Assembly: GCA_023055355.1 (NCBI GenBank)
Contig: JALJCS010000001.1
Location: forward strand, 49,419,381 to 49,483,380
Direction: 5' to 3'
Origin: Agelaius tricolor
Taxonomy: Eukaryota > Chordata > Aves > Passeriformes > Icteridae
DNA: 64,000 nucleotides
A program made the translations under genes and the position numbers. A model generated the notes under the pieces. The model had not been told where the DNA came from. It was given only the letters and a program-made list of their open reading frames with translations, and made no database searches. Of this stretch, positions 49,990 through 61,760 are shown piece after piece (positions within the stretch are counted from its first letter, which is position 1; the number at the start of each line of letters is the position of its first letter).

Positions 49990-50325
49990 ATTAGCCCTGT
50001 AATCAGGGAGAGGCTGTCACAGCAGATGCAGCAGCCCACCACTGGGCTCAGGTCACAGTCTGGAGAGCTGCCAGTGAATACCCATGTGCCTGACATGTGA
50101 ATCAAATTACCCTCCTACAAGCGGTGTCCAGAGAAAGACTTATCTCATTAATTATACATGGAAATTGAGACCCAGCAACATCTGATGAGGTTCTGTATTT
50201 CAAGCCTTGGTTTTTTGATGCTGTCAGCAGCAGATCAACAATCTAATTAAAATGGCCATCAAAGCAGATCTGAAATACATTAAATGGTTCCCATTAATGT
50301 CATATTTAATTTAGTGGTTCAGTGT
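49990..50325. promoter_or_regulatory. Candidate conserved non-coding element / enhancer-like block
   Basis: Complex, repeat-free sequence with several homeodomain-type cores: tctcattaattatac near 50145, caatctaattaaaatgg near 50239 and cccattaatgtc near 50290. It also has bHLH/E-box-like words (cagctg-type and cacatg-type) and agcagatc motifs. This mix resembles developmental enhancers. It is the most enhancer-like stretch in the window by eye, but conservation is not demonstrated. Confidence 0.3.
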
Positions 50326-50637
50326 TGAAGATGTTCATTACTGTCCTTTGCTTGATTTTGAACTTCTGGACAAGTTTTATAAATGATATTTACATCTCTA
50401 GAAACATAAACCCACTGTTTATGTATCTGATACCTCTTCTGTCTTCACTCCCAGCTTTATTGCATCTGGGTTCCCAGCTACCTCTTGGTTATTTCTTCAG
50501 AACACCCTGGGAAACAGAAAGTGTGGGGGAATTGCAACCAGGGGGAATGGCACTAGCTTTTTTGTGCTGTTTGTTCTCCCTGTCCTTCACAGCAGGTTTT
50601 TTGTCTAACTGTACAACTGAGTTGAGTCTAGTGATAA

Positions 50638-50913
50638 GACCTGAAGGATTGGCCTGAAGTTGTGTCAGGAGGTGTTTAGACTGGATATTAGGAAAAGGTT
50701 CTTCACCCAGAGGGTGTTTGGGCACTGGAACAGGCTCCCCAGGGAAGCGGTCACAGCACCAAGCCTGACAGTGTCCAAGAAGTGTTTGGACGATGCTCTC
50801 AGGCACCTGGTGTGACTCTTGGGGATGGTGCTGTGCAGGGCTGGAGGCTGGACTCCATGATTCTTGAGGGTCCCTTCCAACTCAGCATATTCAGTAATTC
50901 TGTGATTGATTGA
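50638..50913 (+). mobile_element. CR1 LINE, 5'-truncated 3' end, best-preserved copy
   Basis: About 276 bases follow the passerine CR1 3' consensus pattern nearly throughout: gaccTGAAGGATTGGCCTGA, attaggaaaaggttcttcac, ccagagggtgtttgggcact, ggaacaggctccccaggga, ttggacgatgctctcaggca, tggactccatgattcttgag, ggtcccttccaactcag and the terminal attctgtgattgattga. The ATTCTGTGATTGATTGA end is the diagnostic short 3' repeat. The element is 5'-truncated within or just before the 3' UTR, as most CR1 copies are, and encodes no complete protein. The minus-strand open stretches crossing it (50489-50806, 50665-50940) are not genes. Confidence 0.95.
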
Positions 50914-53900
50914 CACAATGGGTTGGTCAGATGTTCCCATTGACCATCAGTGTTCTTTCTGACTGCTGTGCACCAGAACTCACTGGGTGCTGTGAGTAAG
51001 GAAGACTGAGTTGCAGTCTTTGCTAGAAATAGTCCGTTAGAGGTCAGATGAGATGTGAAAGTCTCAACATCAAGCTCTGTAGAATGACTTTGCTATTCTT
51101 CATTGTGGGATAGTCAGGAATGTAAAAGGCATCTGTCACTAAACCCTCCCCATACACAGAAGAAGAAGGAAAAAAGGTATTCTGAGAGGATGTCTTTATC
51201 TCTATTTTGTCTTTTACAGATGGTTGTGGTTTTATTTTTAAAGCAGGTTTGTGTAATGGAATGGAGGATAAAATATACCTAGTTATGAAAAAAATTTATC
51301 CAAACCACAATTGTGCAATCAGCATATATATGTTTTCTGTGTATACATTGCCTTACTCTAAAATAGCATCTTCCACTTGATCTTAGTGTGATAAGAAGTC
51401 ACACTATTTTTTTGTCTTATAAAACTGTGACAGAGTTAGAAAAACACCTTTGCTAAATACTTTAAGACACTATGAAAACATCAAATTCAAAAGAATGCAA
51501 ATATTTGGTATCTTTGGTGATCCAGGAAAGATTTAAAATAGTGTAGGAGAATTGCTGCCAAGGAGAAATTTATGACTTTCCCAGAAATATTTCTTCATTA
51601 CCCGTGTAAATTAACTTTTTTTTTTTCCACATGTCTAACTGTGGTCACCACCTAAAGAACAATGCCAATTAGGAAAACACCAGAAATACTTAAATATTTT
51701 GGAGGCATTTCAATTTTGGAGAGAAGCAACAAAATCAGTCCTTTATAGTGTCACAATAAGGGACTCTTACATAAGCAGACACCAAAAAGTCAGTTACCAG
51801 AAGGAGTAAAGACCAAATTTTTGAAGATTATAAACACCTTTTTACAGGAAGAGTGATTCAAGCAGTGCCTGTCTGAAATAAATGAGATGAAATTCAGCAA
51901 GACTCAGATGAATGCTAGCATGTAATATCTTATAGTTTTAGGGTATTAGAATGTCAGAATCTGTTACTCTGGAAAAATCACCCACAGCAAATCTCATCTC
52001 ACTATCTAAAAGAAGATTGGGAAAAAATCATGACATTTTAGAACTACATATATATCTCTGAAAGGGAGTAAGCCCTTAATTTTAAGCAAGTCAAAGTTTT
52101 TTGCCATGAGTGGGATTATATGGCATTAGTAGTTTACTGAGACTGTCTACAAAGAGAAACAGAAATGTGTTAAATTAATCATTTCCCTGTAATATGCTAG
52201 CAGAGCAAGTTAGCCTTGTAATAACTGATGCCTGCCTTTGCATAACATTGCCCTTAGATGTGACCAAGCCCTGGACATTTTGGCTATATCTGTACCAGTA
52301 ATTGAGAAGGGAAGGCTCCTATAGGCTGTAATTCAGCCATCCCTACCATAACATTGTTACAATGATACGCTTTATACACATTTATACAATGATACACAAT
52401 ATTGTTACCTGATACACTTTTGGAACAATGCCCAAGCCCTGTCACTTTTCTGGGTTTTAGAGGGGGCAGAAACTATAGTTCCTACAACCTTGATTTTTTC
52501 CATGTGATTGTGTCATTTCAGCTGAACCAGTGACAAGTATTTTGCTAGCAAAGCAAAAAAATTGTTGCTTTCTGGTTGAATTGAATTGAATTATATTTTT
52601 GGCGGCTCTCGGGAATTTCCTGTCAAAATTCTACAGTCAGTTAAAGGCGATTTTCTTCTTTTCTGATTTGAGCCTCCTTCTGTGTACAGCACTTTAAAAA
52701 AAATATTTTAATGCCAGTCTGCCTTTCTCTCTGAACTCATTGATAAATCCTGACGAATTGAGTTTTTTATTTGGAGTATAAAAAGTTTGCACAAGATTAC
52801 CTGGAGAAATTATAATTTCAGGCTCCCTAGAAAGACATCCTTCTATTGCTGGTAACTGTGATATAGTCATTCTGGAGAAATATTAATCATACAGACTGAC
52901 TAAAATATAATATATTGGTCTCCAGTGGTTAAGCAGTAATATTGGTTTATTTACAGTTTGATAATCTTAATTGCAGTAGGAAAAAAAAAAACCCAAGTAT
53001 TTTCTCCTGTTTTCAATCACAAACAACTTTAGCTCTTTGTATTTCAGAAAGAGAAGCAAAATCTTTCCTCCATGGTTTCTTTGCTTCCTGCTGCTTTTGA
53101 GTTTGCTATATTGTCAAACCTGTGAATTTTATGTGTATGTCAAAGACAGACATTGTGTAGAATTCTCTAAAACGTGCTTGATTTCAAGCAATAATGTGGC
53201 TTTATTATTTTTCTTTTTTTCTTTGTTTTTTTTCCCCAAGTATTTTCCTATCTTTTGGGGGTAGGAGGGAGCAAAAATAAGTTCTGTGGCTCCAGAGAAA
53301 AGACTGAGATCTGGTCATCTGGAGAGGAAGGAGTTGCCTCTAATGCTTTCCCACTTAAATAGATATGCCAGGGAAACCATGGGGTTTGTTTTTTTTTTCC
53401 CTCAGGAAACATAATCTGAATTGGATGGCAAAGAAAACCAGGTTGGAATTAGAATTAAATTACACTTAGTGATTATGCTATTGCAGAAGCACTTCCAGCA
53501 CATTTTGGGGTAACTATATTACTTCTGCCTTTCCTAGAGGCAGTGAGAAATGCACTTAAGCAGTGATCAGGTCCTGTCCCCCAAGGCTTATATTTCCCAC
53601 TGCAGGTAAGCAGGGAGCAAGGATTAGTGAGTGCAATAAGATTCAGAAGTTCTGATGTTTTTTCTGTAGGTATTACAGGCACAAAATCAAGTTCCAATTT
53701 ATCACTACCTACCAACATCCTATTTAGTGTCTCCCAGAATAAGATAGCTGCTCCAGTAGGTGATTTATTCCATACTTTTAATATAATTTTATTTTTAACA
53801 AAAGGGTCTTTGAATCAAGTGCTTACTGCATGGATAAATCTAACATCTCTCTGCCCTTTGAAGACTTTCTTAGACATATCTGGGTTAGTGAAGTTAATGT

Positions 53901-56900
53901 GTTAAAAATGCAGCAAGGTTTCCTTTCAGAGATAGAAAACTACACATTGAATTTAAGTCTGCTGAAATGTGTCTAGGTGTACACTCAGGGGGAAAAAAAG
54001 ATTAAGTATTCCGAGTGTTATGCTTTTACAATACAACACAGAACTAAGTGTGAATAATTAGACTAAGTCAGAATATTCTGATGTGTGAACTGACAGAAAC
54101 CAGGGTAATGTGACTCCCCTTCCTCCACTGATGCTTACAAGAATTATCTTGCACTGCCTCTTACATTTTTTCTCGGAGGATTTCCAGATTCTTCATAAAC
54201 ACAGACAAATCAAGACTCCTAAGGGAATAGCTCTCTGTACTCCAAGCATGCATATAATCTAAATTTCTTTACATATGCTGTAACAAATCTCACAGAAACA
54301 GGTCTCTGGAGAGAGCTCTTGTGGGCAGGAGCTCTCACAGCCCACACAGGTGGCAGGGGATGCTGGGCTCCCGAAGGGGACAGCAAATGTGCATGTGACA
54401 GTGCATCCTCTGCTTCTGTACAGTGCAGAGTTTCATACATTTTTAAATTTGGCTCTGTCAGCTTATCTTTGCTTTCTGTGGTCAAATGCTTTTGAGGCAG
54501 GATCCAGGTAGCCTGATACTCAATTGGTTCAATGCCTGGGTCTCTTGAATCTTTTCCATTCCAATAAAGAGGAAAAAGAATTTATTGCAGTCAACCTTGT
54601 TGAAGTGTCACTTGAAAAAAAAAAGAAGCCAACTATGCATTTAAACTCCAATACTTTGTTAGACTCACATCTTTTATAGTCCTATGCAATTAACCTCACA
54701 TGGCTGAGTCAAGACTTTTACCACAGCACTATCCAGTTACTTCAGCCAAGGCTGTGATGTAATTGAGCATTAAAGACCTTATCACTAGGACCAGCATGAT
54801 TTTGGAGCATTTCTTAGAATGACTGCATGGTATGAAACCTAATAATCTACTTCTAGACATAGTTTATTAATGGCACATTTATGGAAAACAGCTTTGGGAG
54901 ACAGTTTTTCCCTATGAGCACAATTAGTTGAATAAAACATGTACAGATAATTCAACACTGTTGTCATGAACATGTAGTTGCAGAAGCTAGTTGCAGAGTG
55001 TTAAGATGTTTCATACCACAAACATGTGATGAAAACCACTGTGAGTGATGCTCACCAAAACTCCTGCTATCAGTTTCCTCTGAGTAGTGAGTTTCCTGCT
55101 CTGTGACTGTGGATGTGTTTTCCTATTGATTGGAAATAAATACAATTAACTGTTTCTCTGGAGAATCCTCAGCTGGGTGCCTACAGCCCCCCTAGGTGGG
55201 TGATAGTGCAGCTGCAGTAATGAAGGTGGCAAAATATTTCCTCAGTTTAGAAAAAAGGAATAAAAATGTATTTTGCTTATTTAATCTTCTCAGTCATCTC
55301 AAAAATCCTGAGTCGGGTATTTGAAGCTTTTATTGATTCTACAGCAGAAGTGAACTTTCCACACTGACATGGAGACAGCTGCAAGCAGGTGGGTGTTTTG
55401 CTGTTTTCATAATGCATAAAATGGTCTAGAGAGCTAGACACCTAGCTCAGCATTTCTGAAGGTTTCAGATGAATGCAAAACTTACTGCTCAGCCTATTAC
55501 TAAATCATGAAAATGTGCTTATTTTGCTTGTTCAGTATGGAGTACTTTCACACAGATTTTTTTTTCCTTCTTGCTTATCTACAAAGCCAGGTAGCCATCT
55601 ATCCATATGGATGGGCAATGAAGACTTAAAGGATATAGCTCTGGTAGCATATTTAGAGAACTAGGAAAACGATTCATATCTGAATATGAACATGGAGGCC
55701 TGCAAGTGCATTGCATAATCCATGCACAAAGAGCTCAAATTAGTGCCTTATGTCATCATAATGCTCTGATGAGTCAGAGAACCTCTATTCTCTAGGACCT
55801 GATAATGGAGGAATCTTCATTTTGGTCACTGGAAGAAGCTCAGCTTTGATCCTGAAGAGCTACAGCCTGGGTTCTGTGCGTGTGGGTACTTACTCTTCAG
55901 TAACTCTTTGGCCCCCTGGCATTTCTTCTGCTGTATTAACCATAGCAGAGGATTCAGTGTGACAGAAACTGATTAAAATCAGCCTTTGTCATGTGTGGTA
56001 CCAAGATCCCACAGCCATCTGACAATGAAAATTTTCCATCACATTTTTTGAGACCAACTTCCAAGAGGCTGAGAAATACATTCCCTTCATCAATCCCCTG
56101 AGTAACCACTACTGTCATCATTAAATTATGTTAGAGGTGATGTCTGGTGTCAGAGCAAATTTTGAGGTTTCTCCCACTCTAGAGTGTCTTGTTGTATAAT
56201 ATTAAATACACAGCCTGTACTTGTGGCTCAGAGAGTTTTCACCACAAGAAAGGGTAGTGGAGTGATAAAATGAGTGGCTGCATGAAAAAGACTCTCTGGT
56301 TCTTTTCAATTAAGGGACACAAAGACTGACTCTGCTCAATTTTCATGTACAGCATGATAAAGACAATTTATAGTCAAGTGGAACAGAATTTGAAGACAGA
56401 TTTCATGGAGTAGTTATTCTGAAAAAAATAGATTTTGCTTTAAATATGTAGGATTTCAATAACAGGTGTAATGCATTTATAAATGGTGGTGTTTTTGTAA
56501 CTAGTGCTGCTGGAGCAGCTTTGTTGCAGCTGTATTCATGTGATTTCAGCTTCTCATTCAGTTGTGAATGGCAGAAAGAGGATCACACACTGAAAAATAT
56601 CTTGGGCATCCATATAAGTTTCTCTAATATTTTTATGACCTTGGTATTGCTAATACCAGATTTTTTTTTCCTTTAGGGCACTTATGAAGGTCACTTTTTT
56701 GTATTAGCCTTTTTCTAAGTAACCTCAGGGTGTTTCATCTACATTTAAATCACTGGAGTTTTGAGTCCAGGTTTTATTCTTTTTCCCTTTAAATTTGTTC
56801 AGTGCAGAGCTCCCTGCTTCAGCTCTTCAGGACATCTCAAACTTGTTGGGTCAAGGAAAATTGAAACTGAGTTTTAGGCATTTGAGCATTTGGGCATTTC

Positions 56901-58759
56901 TGAGGCGCTCTGTGCTCTTAGACCAAAAGAGTAAGTTAGCAGCCTCATCCTTGTTCTAAGGACATGCTTTCAACTGAATTACCTTAAGCTATCATATCTT
57001 CACACAACTTTTGCCATTATATTAAATTGATGGACTTTTCAGGAACTTTCCCTCAAGATTCTTCCTTCAAAATGTTTGATGCTTCCCATGACTCAGATGA
57101 GATTTAAAGCAGCAGACCTAATTTCAGTAGCGAAGTTTCATCGTATAAAATTTCATGGAGCTGTGTGTCTCTCATTTGAGAGCTCTTACTCTTTTAGATT
57201 AGAGACAGAAATATTTAGAGGTGTTATGAATATTTAGAGCTATTTATGTTTTTCATAACAGTAATGCAAGTCTTGTTTTGTGCACACAGGAATGAAAGCA
57301 GGAGAAAAAGGGTGCACAGGCTAAGGAGATGGTTTTGGGCAGAAAGAAACAGACTTACTGTTTTATGCACTCCTGCCTAAGCTGCCCTCTGGGAAAATCA
57401 CCATGGAGTAATCTATCTCTAGAATCACCTATAAATTTGTCTTGAATACTTTTATTTGATACAGATGAGGAAAGAGTTAACAAGTCTCTGGTAAGTTTAG
57501 GGACCAATGCTTGAGTTCACTCACTTGTCATCTTTAATTTAGTAGTCAGTCAAGATGCATAGGAAATCAAATAATGCAATAGTAAAAAAATATTATTGAT
57601 GGTTTTGAGCTTTCTTTCCCATGCCAAAGGCCTTAACTAACCCAGCAACAGGTACAGCTTTTTATGCTCTATTCTCTGAAGCATGAACCCTGACTCTTGC
57701 CCAGAATTTACACTACAGACACTCCATGTAAATGCATGGGATTAAGGGCTTGGCCTTAATCTTGTACCTATTTTCTTTCTGTCTTTTCAGAACGGGCAGA
57801 ATAGATAGTTGTTTTCTGTTTTACAACCCCCAGCCCTAATTGCATCCTTGGCACTAATGTTACTATTTTTTGTGTATCATTAACATCCTGCTGTAAAACA
57901 GAAAATAATGCCTTATCCAAATTTGTTCTTTTCCTGATTTTTGGACCTTTATGGAATTCTTGAATTGCTGAAATATAAGCACAATCCTTGTAACCTTGGG
58001 TAAAAATCTGCTAGAAGATTGCAATAACTAAGAATTCTTCTATTTATCTCTGGAAAATCTAAAGAATCTTATAGCATAATAGCCTTTTGTGTATTTAGAA
58101 TTTTCCAATATTAACTATATTCCCACCCATAATCCCTACCCTAGCCTTGCCAGAGGATGACTAATGCAAAATGCAAACACAGTAAGGGTCTCTATCAGAG
58201 TGAGCACTTTTCCTTACACTGCATTCTGGGAACAACTCAATAAAATAAGATTTTTAGACTTTATATTTCATAACTGAAGCCCATAAACCTAAACATATTT
58301 AGAGAAAATGAATCAGTTTTGGTATAAAATTGAACATAAGGCTTCAAGCTACAGTTCTGATTTTAACCATTGACCCAAATCCTATACCAAGAATTTACAG
58401 CAGACATTGGTAACTAATCACAAACACTTCTCCTGTCTAATGGAGAATCAAACAATGAGGGAAATCATGACCTAAAAGAGAATATAATTGAGTGTCCTGG
58501 ATATGCACAAGCCTTCTTATAATCATCTGAGGTGTTATGGAATTCAGAAATAAACAAAACACCCAAAAATTTGGATTTCCCAACCTTAATCCCTAAGTAA
58601 TGCTAACTGCAATCATACCCAAAGTCAGAAGTATTTTTTTTTAAATATATGTACATTCGACCTTACAAGCACAAGCCTCTTCTCCAATTTCCTTAGACCA
58701 GCTTCCTTTGTTCACTTTCTTTGGGTAGGGAATTCTGCCTCAAAAGATTTGGTAGCATC
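50914..58759. other. Unique AT-rich non-coding DNA
   Basis: No supported gene, RNA gene or transposon. Small local duplications (acaatgatac near 52362 and 52386) and T runs (near 53225-53235, 53390-53399 and 55558-55565) are the only repeats seen. Stop-free stretches are few and short, fitting AT-rich intergenic or intronic DNA. Confidence 0.5.
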
Positions 58760-59110
58760 TCATTTTCTTTGACAAATGCTCTTGCATTGACTTTTTCATG
58801 TCAAAGAGTGTGTTGAACAGAAACTTCATTATTGCCTGACAGCAATGATCGTGCGTGTTATTCTGAGCAATGGGGATAAAAAGCATTTAAAATGAGAGAG
58901 AAATCAATAATTGCAAGGCTGAGGGTTGCCTCCCTATTTGGCAAGACCTGACTCCATTAAATACCCCTTTTTAAACACCCATTTGTGGGTTGCAGTTTAA
59001 ATTACTGTTACTTTTGCAGTGTAAAGTCATATTCAACCATTGGTTGTTCCTTGTTTCCTTTCAATCAATAATTTAAAAGCACTTTGAAAACCTTAATTGA
59101 GTCTCAGGGT
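58760..59110. promoter_or_regulatory. Candidate conserved non-coding element (composition only)
   Basis: Complex repeat-free sequence with cagcaatgatcgtgcgtg (near 58841), aatcaataattgcaagg (near 58902), tccattaaatacccc (near 58952) and atcaataatttaaaagc (near 59064). The composition is enhancer-like, but no comparison was possible. Confidence 0.22.
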
Positions 59111-60238
59111 TAAGCAGTTGTGATAATGAATGTTGTCACTCGTAAGAAAGAAACCTGTTATGCCACGAGATCTTATAGCTGCCTCAAATTCTTGTCTCTT
59201 TCATTTATATTTACTGCTTATCTGTCTGTTTTTTGAGGTTTCAAGGGTCACAGGAGAGAAAACTCTGATTATTTGAAAAATAGCCTTCCGATGGACATGA
59301 AGGAAGTCTTTAAAAAGAGTGAGATAATATTAAGCAGTTTATAGCATGCAGATAGGTTGTGCAAAGATTTTAAAGGAAGCTTCTTGCAAAAAACCTGAAA
59401 CATTCCATATTGCCAGGTCAGATTGACCTTCTCTCATTTTTCACATTTTTGTTATGAATATTACTGCAAAAACCCCAAACAAAATCCAGAACTCCAATGC
59501 CACCTTTTGTTTACACTGATAATTAAAACTAAGCATACTTACAGAAGACCTGTGAAGCTAGAGAAACTTCCACGTTAAGCATCAGTAAAAACATAATAGC
59601 AAAACAATTCATAAACTGACATGAAACGTCTAAGGGTCTCTTAGGTTGCTTTCACCTCAGTGAAGTTATTACATGGATATCACACAGCGAGTTACTGGGA
59701 GAAAAAGAAATAATTGCATGTTCCCCAGTGAAAGGATAAATGCCAAGTATGGGTATAAATAATATTGAACATTAGTAGTATATTGATAAATCTTCTTTTA
59801 TCTCCATAACCTACTATTCTTTTGACCATACATTTTTTTCTTAAAGAGATACTGATTTGTGCCATCCTGATTTCTCAAAGTTTTCACATGTTGGTGTGTT
59901 AGAAAACATTCTTCTCTTCAGATTGAGAAGAGTTGAAATAATGAGTTTTTTCATTCTTTTGATACAAGATTCCAGGTTTAGAAATGAACTTGAAGATTAT
60001 GTGCTCTCAGCCATAGAAAGTAATTTGTCTTTTTGTGGAGCTCTATATGACAGAACTGTTTTTTCAATTAGGCAGACATAGAGAAGTCTGATTTCAAATA
60101 TATGACAGCATAAATGCAGGCTGTGGGAATATCAGGCTGACCAGCTGACAATTCATCTATTCAATTTTTCAAAGCATATTCCAAACCACTTGTAGGTGGT
60201 TTTTTGACACTATACCTCATGTCAGCTTCTAAACTAAG
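59111..60238. other. Unique non-coding DNA
   Basis: No gene or repeat recognised up to the CR1 tail. The 74-codon open stretch at 59857-60081 has no family signature. Confidence 0.5.
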
Positions 60239-60380
60239 AGTTAGAAAGGTTGAGGTTGCAAGAGGCCTCTAGATATTGCCTAATCCAATCTCCCCTGTTC
60301 AAGTAGAGCCACTGAGGACAGGTTGCCCAAGACCATGTCCAGTCGGGTTTTGAGTATCTCTACAGATACCACTGGATATG
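60239..60380 (-). mobile_element. CR1 LINE 3' end fragment
   Basis: On the plus strand, ggttgaggttgcaagaggcc, tctagatattgcctaatcca, atctcccctgttcaagtaga, gccactgaggacaggttgcc and caagaccatgtccagtcggg are the antisense of a CR1 3' end, starting close to the element's 3' terminus. Similarity fades after about 60380 (agtatctctacagatacc), so the left part of the 184-codon open stretch at 60323-60877 is CR1-derived and that stretch is not a gene. The subfamily appears to differ from the copy at 50638. Confidence 0.85.
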
Positions 60381-61419
60381 AATGCCTAAAAATACTTTAC
60401 CTATTGCACCTACTCCAGAGAAGGTTACTCCAAGTATGGTGGCAACCACCACACTGGGTGTCTGGCTTGTGGGATGTGTGCGTTTATGGATCAGAGGAAA
60501 TGCAAACACTGTCCCTTTCAAATGAAAGCCTCATGTGGGACACTTTTCCCCTTATCCTCCTGCCTTCAAGCGGAAGTGTTTTTTCCTTCAGGGGTACTGC
60601 AGTTTCTATCAGAGTCAGGCAGGACTCCAGAAAGTTTCTCTGTGGTGTCTGCTCTGAGTGTGGTCTGATCCATGGGACACCTTCAAATCTGAGACTGCTG
60701 ACTGTCTGCACTCCTAGCAGGAAGGGTGTCATGAGGGCCAGCACTGCACCAACCTTCCTTCATTTTTCTACTCCTGAGAAGGCTTTTTGTCCCCCTTTGT
60801 TGAGGTTACTTCAAGCAGTCACAAGGACCCATGACTGTCCTTTGAAGGTTTCCTCATCCTCTTGGTGCAGGCTGTAGGAGGGACAGAAGGGGGCCAGAGG
60901 GTTTTGTAGGCAGTCTGAGCCCAGGCTGAATTCAGGCAGACTGTAAGATGAAATGCAGGTACCAGGGGTCCTGGCATGAAGGCTCAGCCTCCCCAGCACA
61001 GCATCTTTGCAGCTCTTACCATCTGGACTTTCTTGCACAAGCAGTTTCATCTGCCACCTGCGTCATGCCCCAGTTTCTCTTCTGAGGTTGATCCCATCTG
61101 GTTTTAGCTCCTTTTTCTGCACTGTAGAACACCACAACTCTCTAACCAGACACTATGCACATTTCTACATAGACACCATCCATTCCCTTAGGAAGAGTAA
61201 TATTATTTACAGTTAAAATGTTTTCTAATTCATTGAATCACCAAGGAATAGCAAATGTGGAAAATAATGAGCATAATTACTCTCCCACTAAAACCACACC
61301 TCCCTTTACCAGCTCTCATTTACAGCCTTGGAAATATTAAAGTTTAAGTTGACCCTGCAGAGATAAGTGCATGGTAGTATTGCACTTATGCCGATATCAG
61401 TGTTATGTTAATGCCCCAG
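60381..61419. other. Unique non-coding DNA, possibly with faint CR1 continuation at its left edge
   Basis: Between 60381 and about 60420 there may be more decayed CR1, but no word is diagnostic. The remainder shows no gene or repeat; long open stretches on both strands overlap here and lack recognisable domains. Confidence 0.45.
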
Positions 61420-61760
61420 TACAACAAAAAGCTGATTGACATTTTCATTGCTGTATTCATGGCTGTTTATTAGCATGGAACGAGGCAGTCCAGGAGCAAT
61501 GAACAACATCCTTTTCTCACAGCCACTCTTTCTGAGCACTCAGCCATCTGCTGGCTTGTCTACCTGTGATAATCACTCTTTCTCCCTGCCAAATTTTGTG
61601 CTGCACCATGCATGACGTTTCAAATTATTTGATGGACTAATTTGCATTTTCAAATAATTTCACATGCCAATTAATTTCAGTCTATGGTTAATCTGCCCTT
61701 CCACAAGCAGCATTATGGAAATACACCCATAAATGCAAACTTTGCTTGTTCTGAGTACAT
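61420..61760. promoter_or_regulatory. Candidate conserved non-coding element / enhancer-like block
   Basis: Repeat-free block dense in homeodomain, POU and PBX-type words: gctgattgacattttcattg near 61431, tcaaattatttgatgg near 61620, a POU octamer atttgcat at 61640-61647, tcaaataatttcac near 61651 and ccaattaatttcag near 61668. E-box-like catctgc lies near 61547. The density is typical of neural or limb developmental enhancers, but this remains inference from motif content alone. Confidence 0.3.

Noticed and set aside
57455..57545. Possible reverse-orientation MIR (acagatgaggaaagagttaa)
   Set aside because: Only the cagatgaggaaa word matches; the rest of the expected core is absent.
60323..60877. 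184-codon open stretch on the plus strand
   Set aside because: Its first part is antisense CR1 sequence and the rest has no family signature; an overlapping open frame exists on the opposite strand.
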